Source: JAKACA01 sp050008715 (GTDB taxonomy: Bacteria; Actinomycetota; Acidimicrobiia; Acidimicrobiales; Bog-793). Taken from it: 64,000 nt of DNA. The translations under genes were made by a program, and so were the position numbers. The notes below the pieces were generated by a model. The model was not told the DNA's origin and ran no database searches. It worked only from the letters and a program-made list of their open reading frames with translations. Position 1 is the stretch's first letter, and the number at the start of each line of letters is the position of its first letter. Of the stretch, positions 39,334 through 47,481 are shown in pieces. Location: positions 23,757 through 87,756 of the forward strand of contig JBEKMC010000002.1 in assembly GCA_050008715.1 (NCBI GenBank), given 5' to 3'.

Positions 39334-39361
39334 TTGCGACACCGGTCGCCAGCGTTAATGT
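39334..39361 (+). promoter_or_regulatory. promoter of the secreted phosphoesterase gene
   Basis: TTGCGA (39334-39339) and TAATGT (39356-39361) are 16 bases apart, with the Shine-Dalgarno GAGGGG ten bases further on. Seven-base inverted arms TGCGACA (39335-39341) and TGTCGCA (39362-39368) flank the spacer and -10, a possible operator. Confidence 0.4.
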
Positions 39362-39384
39362 TGTCGCAGCGAGGGGACAAGGAC

Positions 39385-40293
39385 ATGATGGGTGGTCATG
39401 ACCACGCGGGCCTTCGGACTGCCCGGCGATGGCTCAAGAACGTCGGAGGCGCCTTTGCGGTCGCCTTGCTGGTCGTCGTCTTGTTGCCCACCGGGGTGAA
39501 AGCGGCGTCGTCGACAAAGGTCGCGTTGATCGTGCTCGAGAACCACGACTACAACAACATCGTGGGCAACTCGTCAGCCCCGTATCTGAACTCGCTCATG
39601 TCCGAGGGACTGTTCCTCTCGGACTACAACGCCATCGTCGCCGGCAGCGACAAGGACTACCGGGCCATGACCTCGGGCACGACGAACGAGACCACACCGA
39701 CATCGGCGAACATCTTTCAAGGGATGCAGGCCGCCGGCGACAGCTGGACGGAACTGAACGAATCGATGGGGGGCAACTGCGGTGTCACCACGTCGAAGAC
39801 TGTTCCCGGTACGTCGGTACCGCTGTATGTCACCGACCACGACCCGGCTTGGATGTACGCGTCGAACGAGGATTGCGACGCAGACGACGTCCCGCTCACG
39901 TCGGACTCTCAGCTCGCCTCCCTGCCGAAGTTCAGCTTCATCGTTCCGAACGATTGCGACGACATGCACACCTTCCCGCCGAAGGGCACGTGCCCGGCGT
40001 ATTTCGGCTCCGTGAAGGCCTCCGACGCAGTGGGGATCGGCGATGCCTGGCTCTCCCACGTCGTGCCACGGCTCCTCGCAGATCCCAGCGTCACGGTGAT
40101 CGTCACCTTCGATGAAGGCAACTCGCCGAACGAGCACATCTACGCCGTCGAACTCGGCGCGGGCGTCACCGCCGGCACGGTCAACACGACGAAGTACAAC
40201 CACTATGGGCTGCTCGCCGGCCTCTACGAGAACTTCGCCCTCGGCACGGCACCCCACAACGGCGCCAAGGCCAAGGTCGTGTCCATCGGCTGA
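39385..40293 (+). CDS. secreted phosphoesterase (acid phosphatase/phospholipase C family)
   Basis: PF04185-type hydrolase of phosphate esters, 302 residues. A signal segment (about 14-37, FAVALLVVVLLPTG then VKA) directs export. The mature part begins KVALIVLENHDYNNIVG, containing the metal-binding ENHxY motif; later DYRAMTSGT, FIVPNDCDDMH, TFDEGNSPNE and KYNHYGLLAGLYENF correspond to family metal and catalytic segments. The ATG at 39385 has GAGGGG eight bases upstream; an in-frame ATG at 39358 falls inside the promoter. The product could release phosphate from extracellular organics. It is a single gene converging on the DUF1801 pair. Confidence 0.87.
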   Translation: MMGGHDHAGLRTARRWLKNVGGAFAVALLVVVLLPTGVKAASSTKVALIVLENHDYNNIVGNSSAPYLNSLMSEGLFLSDYNAIVAGSDKDYRAMTSGTTNETTPTSANIFQGMQAAGDSWTELNESMGGNCGVTTSKTVPGTSVPLYVTDHDPAWMYASNEDCDADDVPLTSDSQLASLPKFSFIVPNDCDDMHTFPPKGTCPAYFGSVKASDAVGIGDAWLSHVVPRLLADPSVTVIVTFDEGNSPNEHIYAVELGAGVTAGTVNTTKYNHYGLLAGLYENFALGTAPHNGAKAKVVSIG

Positions 40294-40359
40294 GCCGCCG
40301 CCGGCCGCTGGATCGGGCCGTCGAAGTGACATACGGCTCGTACCTGCCGCGGCCGCCAG

Positions 40360-40710
40360 TTACGGGAAGGCCTGCCGCAGGCGAACGGCGATCAGCTTCT
40401 CGACGAGCTCGGACGGGAGAGGCTGATCCAAGGGAAAGTGCAAGGAGCCGGAGGACTTCTCGTACCCGGCCAGCTCCGCCGATAGCTCCGGGAACACGGA
40501 GCCGCTATGGGGAAGGTAGCTGAGGTGGTTCTTGAAGGCGGCAAAGCCTGCGATCGTCTTGCCCGCGACCTTGAAACCCGGCAAGGAGTACGACATGCAC
40601 TCCTCGGCGTCGGGGACCACGGCGAGGATGTCCTGTCGCAGTCGCGTGAGCGTCGAGCGTTTCGGTTCGTCGAGCTGACGAAGGTACTCGTCGATCTCGT
40701 CGGCCGCCAT
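40360..40710 (-). CDS. DUF1801 family protein (Fra/YdhG-like)
   Basis: Small soluble protein of 116 residues. The pattern IDEYLRQLDEPKRSTLTRLRQDI, split by a conserved SYSLPGFKVAGKTIAGFAAFKNHLSYLP segment and ending in PSELVEKLIAVRL, matches the YdhG/YjdI-type DUF1801 fold, a frataxin-like fold. Family members have been linked to iron handling in Bacillus (Fra), but this is not certain for all. It overlaps the end of a short upstream frame and is probably cotranscribed with it. Confidence 0.87.
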   Translation of the reverse strand: MAADEIDEYLRQLDEPKRSTLTRLRQDILAVVPDAEECMSYSLPGFKVAGKTIAGFAAFKNHLSYLPHSGSVFPELSAELAGYEKSSGSLHFPLDQPLPSELVEKLIAVRLRQAFP

Positions 40711-40835
40711 CAGCTGTCTCCCTTCTCGAGGCGCTCTTGGAGGACGACCGTGACGAGGTCACCGGGTTGCTTGGCGAGGGCCGCCGTGCCGGTGCTCGTC
40801 TCGAGCGGCGCCGTGCCCTCTCTGTCCAACTTCAT
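40710..40835 (-). CDS. short 41-residue protein upstream of DUF1801
   Basis: A short frame from ATG 40835 (MKLDREGTAPLETSTG then TAALAKQPGDLVTVVLQERL). The last part resembles the C-terminal strand of DUF1905/YdeI-type domains (GDxVTVxL), so it could be a remnant of such a gene or a true small protein. A TAGCTT box ends seven bases before the ATG and the stop overlaps the DUF1801 start (TGATG), which together support translation and make it the leader gene of the pair. An upstream extension to 40943 has no convincing homology. Confidence 0.45.
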   Translation of the reverse strand: MKLDREGTAPLETSTGTAALAKQPGDLVTVVLQERLEKGDS

Positions 40836-40842
40836 CGTTCCA

Positions 40843-40848
40843 AAGCTA
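40843..40848 (-). promoter_or_regulatory. -10 box of the small ORF/DUF1801 operon
   Basis: TAGCTT on the minus strand, seven bases before ATG 40835; predicts a leaderless transcript. Confidence 0.35.
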
Positions 40849-40997
40849 CGCCGCGGGGTCGGATCAGATGCGCTCCCGGCCGCTGTGACGTAGCCGTACT
40901 GCTCTGGCTCGCGGACATTGTTTCCCTCCCGGCTCGACACCATCTGTAGATCCGACGAGGGACACGTGACGAACTCATCGGCACCCGAACGGCTGTG

Positions 40998-41003
40998 TAT
41001 CGT
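40998..41003 (+). promoter_or_regulatory. -10 box of the polytopic glycosyltransferase-like gene
   Basis: TATCGT on the plus strand, eight bases before ATG 41012, supporting that start and a leaderless transcript. Confidence 0.4.
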
Positions 41004-41011
41004 GGCGGCGC

Positions 41012-43330
41012 ATGCCTCGGCGGCTTGATGACGCGGTCCAGCCGCGAACCGGAGGTGACCAGGTAAGCCTTCGTCGACCCCGTTCCAATCACGTGTCCCC
41101 GAGCCTGGAGTCCCGCCTGTCCCGCCGGCGCTACACCGCCGGGAGCTTCGGGGGCTCAGCCGTTGCCATCGCGGCCTTCTGTTGGATGCTGACCGGGGGC
41201 ACGTGGGACTTCCTGCAGACGGGTCTCTTCACGAATTTCTATGACGCCCAGGCTCGCTCGTTGCTCGCGGGCCACTGGAACGTGTCGCCGAGCGTGCTCT
41301 CGATCGAGGGCATTGTCGAGCACGGCAAGACGTATATGTACTTCGGTCCGGTCCCGGCCATCCTGCGAATGCCGGTGCTCCTCGTCACACATCGCTTCGA
41401 CGGTCGGCTCACCCAACCTTCGATGCTTCTCGCGTACGTGTTGGCTCTGCTGTTCACCGCTCGTCTCGCATGGAGGATCCGGGAGGTCGTCGCCGGCGAC
41501 GAGGACGTCTCACGGATAGAGGCCTTCCTCGTCGGGCTGGCCGTGGCGGCGATCGGCCTGGGGTCGAATCTGTTCTTCCTCGCAAGTGACCCGACCATCT
41601 ACCACGAGGCGGAGCTCTGGGGCGCCGCGCTCGCGATCGGGGCCTTCAGCTTCCTCGTCGACTTCCTCGTGCGCCCGTCTCTTCGATCGTGCGTACTCGC
41701 CGGCGTCTTCGCGACGCTCTCGATCCTCTCCCGAGCCTCAGTGGGCGCGGGGCCGGTCGCAGCGCTCGCGCTGACCGCCGTCGTGTGGCTTGTCGCCAGC
41801 TCCCCGAGCAAACCCCGTAGTGACGGTCAGGGTTGGCGACGGCGCTTTACCCGCCTTCTCGGTATTCCGGAGCCTGAGGCGAGGACGTGGACGACGATCG
41901 TCCTCGTCACCTGTGTCCTCGTTCCCGTGCTCATTTACGTAGCCATCAACGAGGTGAAGTTCGGAACGTCGTTCAGCGTGCCCTTCGACAACCAAGTCGA
42001 GACCGCGATCAGCGCTCACCGGAGGGCTACCCTGGCTGCGAACGGTGGCAGCCTGTTCGGTCTCAAGTTCGTCCCTACGGCGCTTCTCGCCTACCTCCGC
42101 CCCGATGCCCTGCACGTGACGCGTCTGTTTCCCTGGTTGATGTTCCCGCCATCGGCGAACGTGGTCGGTCACGTCCGCTACGACGACCTCGACTGGGCGT
42201 CGAGCATCCCTGCGACGATGCCCCTCCTTGCACTCTGGGCCGTCATCGGGTGTGCGGGGATCTTCTGGCCCCGGCGGCGGGGAGGCGGCCGACGTCCGGA
42301 GCCCACAACGGTGTCCGGCGGTCCCCAGGCTGCAGCGGACATCCCGGTCGATGCGACGGGTCAGGGAACCGGCCTGAGCGGATCCCGTCCGAGCGTGCTG
42401 CGAGTTCCGATCATCGGAGCGATCGTCGGCACGATCGGTGTCCTCACGATCGCCTTCATCGCCAACCGGTACCTCGCCGACTTCATGCCCCTCATCGTCC
42501 TCGCCGGAGTCACCGGCTTCCAGCTGACGCTTCGGTGGGCGCGAGCTGTCCGTGGGCGTGCACGACTCGGAGGATCGAAGCGCCGAGCAACCGGGCCGGC
42601 CCCGATCGTGGTTGTCATGGCGCTCGTCGGTGTCTGCGGCCTCTGGGCGAACACGGCCCTCGGCCTCGTCTACCAGCGCGAGCTCCGTTCGGCCGTGCCC
42701 GTGTCGATGCGAGCCGGTCTTGTCTCGTTCCAAGAACGCTTGGATGCTGCGTTGTTCGGAAACCCGCCCGAGAACGTCGTCCGCGCCCGAGCTCTCGGAC
42801 CGAACCAGGCTGCAGGAACGCTCGAGATCGTCGGCAACTGCTCAGCGCTGTACGAGTCGACGGGGATCGCCGGTGGATGGGCCGCCGTCGAGCGCTCGGA
42901 AGCCGGCGGGCACTTCCGCGTCGAAGTCTCCTTCCCGGGCAGCGCGAACACCGCGTGGTTGCCGATCCTCGTGAACGGAACGGATCAGCAAGCCGCTTAC
43001 CTGGCGCTCCGCTCGCCCAGCCGAGGCCGATACCAGTTCGGCTATTTGTTCCAGGCGCCGGGCCAACAATTCGTCACCGGATCGATCTTCTCGGCGGTGC
43101 CCGGCAAGAGTTACGTGATCGATGCGGTTCTCGACCCGTCTGTCGGGGAGATCAGTGCGATGGTCGATGGCAACACCGACTACGACCTCACGTACTACGT
43201 GAGACACGACCGTCCCTTGTTCGTCGGTGACAACCCGCTCGGCGGGCCTGTCGCTGGCCGGTTCCCCGGCTCGGTGCGCCGGCTCCCCGTCACCACACCG
43301 ATCTGTGACGCCTTACGGGCACGCTTTTGA
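41012..43330 (+). CDS. polytopic glycosyltransferase-like membrane protein with C-terminal exoplasmic domain
   Basis: 772 residues. About ten to twelve hydrophobic helices lie between residues 45 and 560; the first extracytoplasmic loop has NFYDAQARSLLAGHW, a pattern seen in GT39/ArnT-like lipid-linked sugar transferases where an Asp acts in catalysis. A hydrophilic loop rich in Pro/Gly/Arg (about 420-465) interrupts the helices. The last 190 residues are soluble, with a GNCSALYESTG segment, and probably face outward as a jelly-roll-like domain. The donor and acceptor are unknown. The ATG at 41012 is supported by a -10 box; GTG 41093 is an alternative. Confidence 0.78.
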   Translation: MPRRLDDAVQPRTGGDQVSLRRPRSNHVSPSLESRLSRRRYTAGSFGGSAVAIAAFCWMLTGGTWDFLQTGLFTNFYDAQARSLLAGHWNVSPSVLSIEGIVEHGKTYMYFGPVPAILRMPVLLVTHRFDGRLTQPSMLLAYVLALLFTARLAWRIREVVAGDEDVSRIEAFLVGLAVAAIGLGSNLFFLASDPTIYHEAELWGAALAIGAFSFLVDFLVRPSLRSCVLAGVFATLSILSRASVGAGPVAALALTAVVWLVASSPSKPRSDGQGWRRRFTRLLGIPEPEARTWTTIVLVTCVLVPVLIYVAINEVKFGTSFSVPFDNQVETAISAHRRATLAANGGSLFGLKFVPTALLAYLRPDALHVTRLFPWLMFPPSANVVGHVRYDDLDWASSIPATMPLLALWAVIGCAGIFWPRRRGGGRRPEPTTVSGGPQAAADIPVDATGQGTGLSGSRPSVLRVPIIGAIVGTIGVLTIAFIANRYLADFMPLIVLAGVTGFQLTLRWARAVRGRARLGGSKRRATGPAPIVVVMALVGVCGLWANTALGLVYQRELRSAVPVSMRAGLVSFQERLDAALFGNPPENVVRARALGPNQAAGTLEIVGNCSALYESTGIAGGWAAVERSEAGGHFRVEVSFPGSANTAWLPILVNGTDQQAAYLALRSPSRGRYQFGYLFQAPGQQFVTGSIFSAVPGKSYVIDAVLDPSVGEISAMVDGNTDYDLTYYVRHDRPLFVGDNPLGGPVAGRFPGSVRRLPVTTPICDALRARF

Positions 43331-43432
43331 TGCGTCGGTGAGACGAGGCGCTCAGAGTCTGCGACCCTGCGGTGGAGAGGGCCACGGCGCACGTCACTCC
43401 GTCCCTGCCCTGGTCGGGTCGTGCTGGCTGGC

Positions 43433-43506
43433 TGGAGCGGGCGACGGGAATCGAACCCGCGTTCTCAGCTTGGGAAGCTGATGTTCTGCCGCTGAACTAC
43501 GCCCGC
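43433..43506 (-). tRNA. tRNA-Gly (anticodon CCC)
   Basis: Minus-strand cloverleaf: acceptor stem GCGGGCG/CGCCCGC, D-arm GTTCAGCGGCAGAAC, anticodon stem TCAGC/GCTGA with loop TTCCCAA (anticodon CCC), T-arm CGGGTTCGATTCCCG. Discriminator U, and the 3' CCA is encoded (43433-43435). It reads GGG glycine codons. It lies between the glycosyltransferase-like gene and the APC permease. Confidence 0.95.
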
Positions 43507-43679
43507 GACGCCCTCACGCTAGTCGGCCGAGGCGTGCGCGAGCACGGCGCACAGCACCGCGCCCGACACTGCGCCGCGAACCCGTTCACCAAGAATTCAC
43601 GCGCCCGTCGCTCCATGTTGGTACTGTCCGCCCGGGGGCGTGGCGTCCCGCGTTGTTCATTTGATCAGGGGGAGGGCAA

Positions 43680-45374
43680 ATGGCGCCAGCGACATCGGTG
43701 AGAGATCCCATTCTGGAGGCCGAGGACCTCAAGCGAGACGTCGGAATCTGGGGACTGTTGTGGGCCTCCGAGGGCTCCATCATCGGCTCCGGTTGGCTCT
43801 TCGGGCCGTTGGGCGCACTCGCGGTAGCAGGGCCCTCGGCGATCATCGGCTGGGCAATCGCCTCCGTGATCATCCTGATCCTGGCGCTGGTGCACGCGGA
43901 GTTGGGTGGCATCTTCCCTGTGTCCGGCGGCACCAGCCGATTCCCCCACTACGCGTTCGGCAGCTTTGCCGGCGCCGTCTTCGGGTGGTTCTCCTACATC
44001 CAGGCTGCGGCCGTGGCTCCCATCGAGGTGGCGGCCATGTTGCAGTACTTGTCCTCGGTGTCCTGGGCGCACGGGTACTTCAACGCCAGCAAGGGCGTGC
44101 TGTCCGGCAGCGGGCTGGTCGTCGGCGCCATCCTCATGGTGTTCTTCGTCGTGGTGAACCTGCTCGGTATCCGCTGGCTCGCCCGCACGAACACCGGGAT
44201 CACGACGTGGAAAGTACTCCTCCCGATCTTCGCCGTCATCGTCTTCTTCCTGACGCATTTCCACGGCAGCAACTTCTCCGCCGACGGTGGGTTCTTCATC
44301 AAAGGGTCGGCGTTCAAGTCCATCGTCGAGACGTTCCCTGTCGGGGTGATCTTTGCCCTCCTCGGATTCGAGCAGGCCGTCCAGCTCGGGGGCGAGAGCA
44401 GCAACCCGAAGCGCGACCTCCCTCGCGCCGTCATCGGTTCGGTGCTGATCGGGGCCGTCATCTACATGCTGGCGCAGGTGGCATTCATCGGTGCCCTCAG
44501 CCCCTCGTTGATCGCTCATGCCAAGACTTGGGCCAATGTCGGATCACTGGCGAACCTGAAGACGGGACCGTTCTACGAAGTCGCGAGGCTTGCGACCCTT
44601 GGATGGCTGGCGTGGCTGCTGCGTTTCGACGCCGTTGTCTCCCCCGGTGGCACCGGCCTCATCTACCTGACTTCCGCCTCGCGGATCAGCTTCGGATTGA
44701 GCAAGAACGGCTACCTGCCGAAGGCGCTCGAGGACACCCGAATCCGCAAGGTTCCGTGGATCGGGATCATCATCACGGCCGCCATCGGGTTCCTGTTCTT
44801 ACTGCCGTTCCCGAGCTGGGCCAGCCTCGTGAATGTCGTCACATCCGCCTCGGTCATGATGTACGGCGGCGCGCCGCTGGCACTGGGCGCACTACGCAAA
44901 CAGAAGCCCGAGCTGGATCGCGTCTACACGCTCCCAGCCGGGTGGATATTGGCGCCGGTCGCGTTCACTCTGGCCAACTTCGTCGTCTACTACTCGGGGT
45001 GGCAGACGTACACAACCCTGATGTTCGTCTTGCTCGTCGGCTTCCTCATCATGGGCGTGTCGTTCATCTTCCACCTCAACCCGAATCAGCCAGCGGTGGA
45101 CTGGACCGCCGCACTCTGGATCTTTCCCTACCTCATCGGTATGGGCGTGATCTCGTTCCTCGGCGGCTTCGGGCACGGACCAATGTTCGACGGTCTGTAC
45201 GGCTTCCAGCACCTCTGGGTCGGTGGCAACAACCACCTCGGTATCGGCTGGGACAACCTTGCTCTGACTCTGTTCAGCTTCGCCATCTACTTCCTCGCCG
45301 TGGCCCTGAGACTTCCTGCCGCCAAGGTCGACGAGTACGTCCGCGAGGTCTACCCGCCGCCCATCGGCGAATAG
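43680..45374 (+). CDS. APC family amino-acid permease
   Basis: Secondary transporter of 564 residues with about 12-14 hydrophobic segments. The first helix has GIWGLLWASEGSIIGSGWLFGP, the APC pattern with unwound GSG in which the substrate backbone binds; PVSGGTSRFPHYAFG is helix 3; FALLGFEQAVQLGGES (helix 6) fits the amino-acid/polyamine branch. GGGGGAGGG just upstream of the ATG is a strong Shine-Dalgarno. The substrate is not predictable. The gene converges on the ABC exporter across a strong hairpin. Confidence 0.9.
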   Translation: MAPATSVRDPILEAEDLKRDVGIWGLLWASEGSIIGSGWLFGPLGALAVAGPSAIIGWAIASVIILILALVHAELGGIFPVSGGTSRFPHYAFGSFAGAVFGWFSYIQAAAVAPIEVAAMLQYLSSVSWAHGYFNASKGVLSGSGLVVGAILMVFFVVVNLLGIRWLARTNTGITTWKVLLPIFAVIVFFLTHFHGSNFSADGGFFIKGSAFKSIVETFPVGVIFALLGFEQAVQLGGESSNPKRDLPRAVIGSVLIGAVIYMLAQVAFIGALSPSLIAHAKTWANVGSLANLKTGPFYEVARLATLGWLAWLLRFDAVVSPGGTGLIYLTSASRISFGLSKNGYLPKALEDTRIRKVPWIGIIITAAIGFLFLLPFPSWASLVNVVTSASVMMYGGAPLALGALRKQKPELDRVYTLPAGWILAPVAFTLANFVVYYSGWQTYTTLMFVLLVGFLIMGVSFIFHLNPNQPAVDWTAALWIFPYLIGMGVISFLGGFGHGPMFDGLYGFQHLWVGGNNHLGIGWDNLALTLFSFAIYFLAVALRLPAAKVDEYVREVYPPPIGE

Positions 45375-45397
45375 GAGTCATCAGAGGAACTACGCGA

Positions 45398-45452
45398 GCC
45401 TGAGCAGCGGCTCTCGGGGAGGCACCGCCGCCGCGAACCCCGCTGCTCAGGC
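45398..45452. terminator. bidirectional terminator hairpin
   Basis: GCCTGAGCAGCGG (45398-45410) pairs perfectly with CCGCTGCTCAGGC (45440-45452), a 13 bp GC-rich stem with a 29-base loop. It lies between convergent genes and the TGA of the ABC exporter (45447-45449) is within the right arm. There is no U-run. Confidence 0.6.
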
Positions 45453-47366
45453 CGGGACGACCGCCTCGTCCTCGAGGTGGGCTTGATGCTCGAACTGGGT
45501 GCGGTACAGCTCGGCATACAGGCCGTCCGCAATGAGCAGCTCGTCGTGGGTGCCGCGCTCCACGATCCGGCCGCCCTCGACCACGAGGATGAGGTCCGCG
45601 TCGCGCACCGTTGAAAGGCGGTGGGCGATGACGATGGACGTCCGGCCGCTGAGCGCTGTGGCGAGCGCGAGCTGTACAGCCGCCTCGGATTCCGAGTCGA
45701 GGTGAGCCGTCGCCTCGTCGAGAACGACGACGTCGGGTGCCTTGAGCAACAGGCGGGCGATGGCGATCCGCTGCTTCTCGCCTCCGGAGAACCGATATCC
45801 CCGGTCGCCGACGACGGTGTCCAGTCCGTCGGGAAGAGTGTCGATCAACGGCAGGATCTGAGCAGACTCCAACACCTCTCGCAGCTCGGCCTCCGTGGCG
45901 TCGGGCTTGGCGTAGAGCAGGTTCGAGCGGATCGTCTCGTGGAACAAGTGGGCATCCTGGGTCACCACGCCGATGGACCCTCGCAGGGAGTCCAGCGTGG
46001 CCTCGCGCACGTCGACGCCGTGCACCTTGATGGATCCGGACGTGACGTCGTACAGGCGGGGAACGAGATGGCTGATCGTCGTCTTGCCGGCGCCGGACGG
46101 TCCGACGAGCGCTGCCATCTGTCCCGGCTCCACCCGGAAGGACACGTCGTAGAGCACTTGCTGTGACGGGGCCTGGTCGAGCACCGCCACCGATTCGAGA
46201 GACGCCAGCGAGACCTCCTCGGCCGTCGGGTAGCTGAAATCGACGTGCTCGAACTCGATCGTGGTGGCCCCACGCGCCACGGCGACAGCGCCCGGCCGCT
46301 CTTCGATCATGGGGCGCAGGTCGAGCACCTCGAAGACACGGTCGAACGACACGAGGGCGGTCATCACGTCGACCTGGACGTTCGAGAGCGCTGTGAGTGG
46401 ACCGTAAAGGCGTGTGAGGTACAGCGTGAGCGCGACGACCGTGCCGACGAGGAGCGCGCCCTTCGCCGCCTCGTATCCGCCGATGCCATAGACGAGAGCC
46501 GTCGCCAGCGAGGCGGTGAGCAGCAGCGACGTCATGAAGATCCCGCCGTACATCGCCTGCGTGACGCCGATGTCGCGGACTCGGCCAGCTCGACGATCGA
46601 AGACGCTCGACTCGGAGCCCGGGTCACCGAACAGCTTGACGAGGAGGGCACCCGAGACGTTGAAACGCTCGGTCATCGTCGTGTTCATCTCTGCGTTCAG
46701 CGAGTAGCTCTCCCGAGTGAGCACTTGCAGCCGGCGACCCACCCATCGCGACGGGAAGACGAACACCGGCAGCATGGCGAGGGCCAGCAGTGTGATCTGC
46801 CAGGAGAGAACGAACATGGCACCGAGCGTGACGGCGACCGTGATGAGGTTGCCGACGACAGACGAGAACGTGTCGGTGAAGGCTTGCTGCGCCCCGAGCA
46901 CGTCGTTGTTGAGCCGCGAGATGAGGGCTCCGGTCTGCGTGCGCGTGAAGAACGCGATGGGCATCCGCCCGACGTGGTCGAAGACCTTCGTCCGCATGTC
47001 GTAGATGAGGCCCTCGCCGATGCGGGCCGAGATCCATCGCTGCCACAACGTGAGGCCCGCATTGAAGACCGCCAGCCCGGCGACGACGAGCGCGAGGACG
47101 ATCGCAACGTCGGGACGGTGCTTGCCGATCCCGTCGTCGATGATCGCCCGGACGATGAGCGGGTTGGCCGCCCCGATGACCGCGCTCACGACGATGAGCA
47201 GCAAGAACACACCGAGCTGCAGGCGATAGGGCTTGGCGAAGCCGCCGATCCGCTTGACGATCCCTTTCGGCAGCTGCTTGTTCTTCACACTCTCGTCGCG
47301 GCGGAACGAGCGCATCAAGCCCCAGTTGGCTGGGCTTCCTCCGCCCCCGGCTGCCATTCCCCTCAT
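45447..47366 (-). CDS. ABC exporter (fused permease and ATPase)
   Basis: Half-transporter of 639 residues that would act as a dimer in export of lipids, drugs or peptides. Residues about 50-340 hold six transmembrane helices (type IV exporter fold). The ATPase has Walker A GPSGAGKTT, Q-loop VVTQDAHLF, signature SGGEKQRIAIARLLL, Walker B VVVLDEATAHLDS and the H-loop IAHRLST. ATG 47366 is used; GTG 47369 and ATG 47354 are close alternatives. No partner half-transporter is adjacent, so a homodimer is likely. Confidence 0.93.
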   Translation of the reverse strand: MRGMAAGGGGSPANWGLMRSFRRDESVKNKQLPKGIVKRIGGFAKPYRLQLGVFLLLIVVSAVIGAANPLIVRAIIDDGIGKHRPDVAIVLALVVAGLAVFNAGLTLWQRWISARIGEGLIYDMRTKVFDHVGRMPIAFFTRTQTGALISRLNNDVLGAQQAFTDTFSSVVGNLITVAVTLGAMFVLSWQITLLALAMLPVFVFPSRWVGRRLQVLTRESYSLNAEMNTTMTERFNVSGALLVKLFGDPGSESSVFDRRAGRVRDIGVTQAMYGGIFMTSLLLTASLATALVYGIGGYEAAKGALLVGTVVALTLYLTRLYGPLTALSNVQVDVMTALVSFDRVFEVLDLRPMIEERPGAVAVARGATTIEFEHVDFSYPTAEEVSLASLESVAVLDQAPSQQVLYDVSFRVEPGQMAALVGPSGAGKTTISHLVPRLYDVTSGSIKVHGVDVREATLDSLRGSIGVVTQDAHLFHETIRSNLLYAKPDATEAELREVLESAQILPLIDTLPDGLDTVVGDRGYRFSGGEKQRIAIARLLLKAPDVVVLDEATAHLDSESEAAVQLALATALSGRTSIVIAHRLSTVRDADLILVVEGGRIVERGTHDELLIADGLYAELYRTQFEHQAHLEDEAVVPA

Positions 47367-47451
47367 CACGCTCTAGACCAACACCGGCCGGGCCGTCGTC
47401 CTTCCCGCGCAGCGATCTCGGCGCCGGCCGGAATACCTGAGGCTCCCCGTA

Positions 47452-47470
47452 TTGTTTGCATGAGCAACAA
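47452..47470. promoter_or_regulatory. inverted repeat at the lon promoter
   Basis: TTGTTTGC and GCAACAA, separated by ATGA, form a near-palindrome with one bulged T. It overlaps the 3' end of a TATTGT -10 candidate (47450-47455) and the predicted start, and lies just before the AAAGGAG Shine-Dalgarno. This is a good position for a repressor site controlling lon. Confidence 0.4.
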
Positions 47471-47481
47471 AAGGAGTCCGT

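Noticed and set aside
43507..43679. att site or integrated element next to tRNA-Gly
   Set aside because: No integrase gene and no second copy of the tRNA 3' end was seen in the window.
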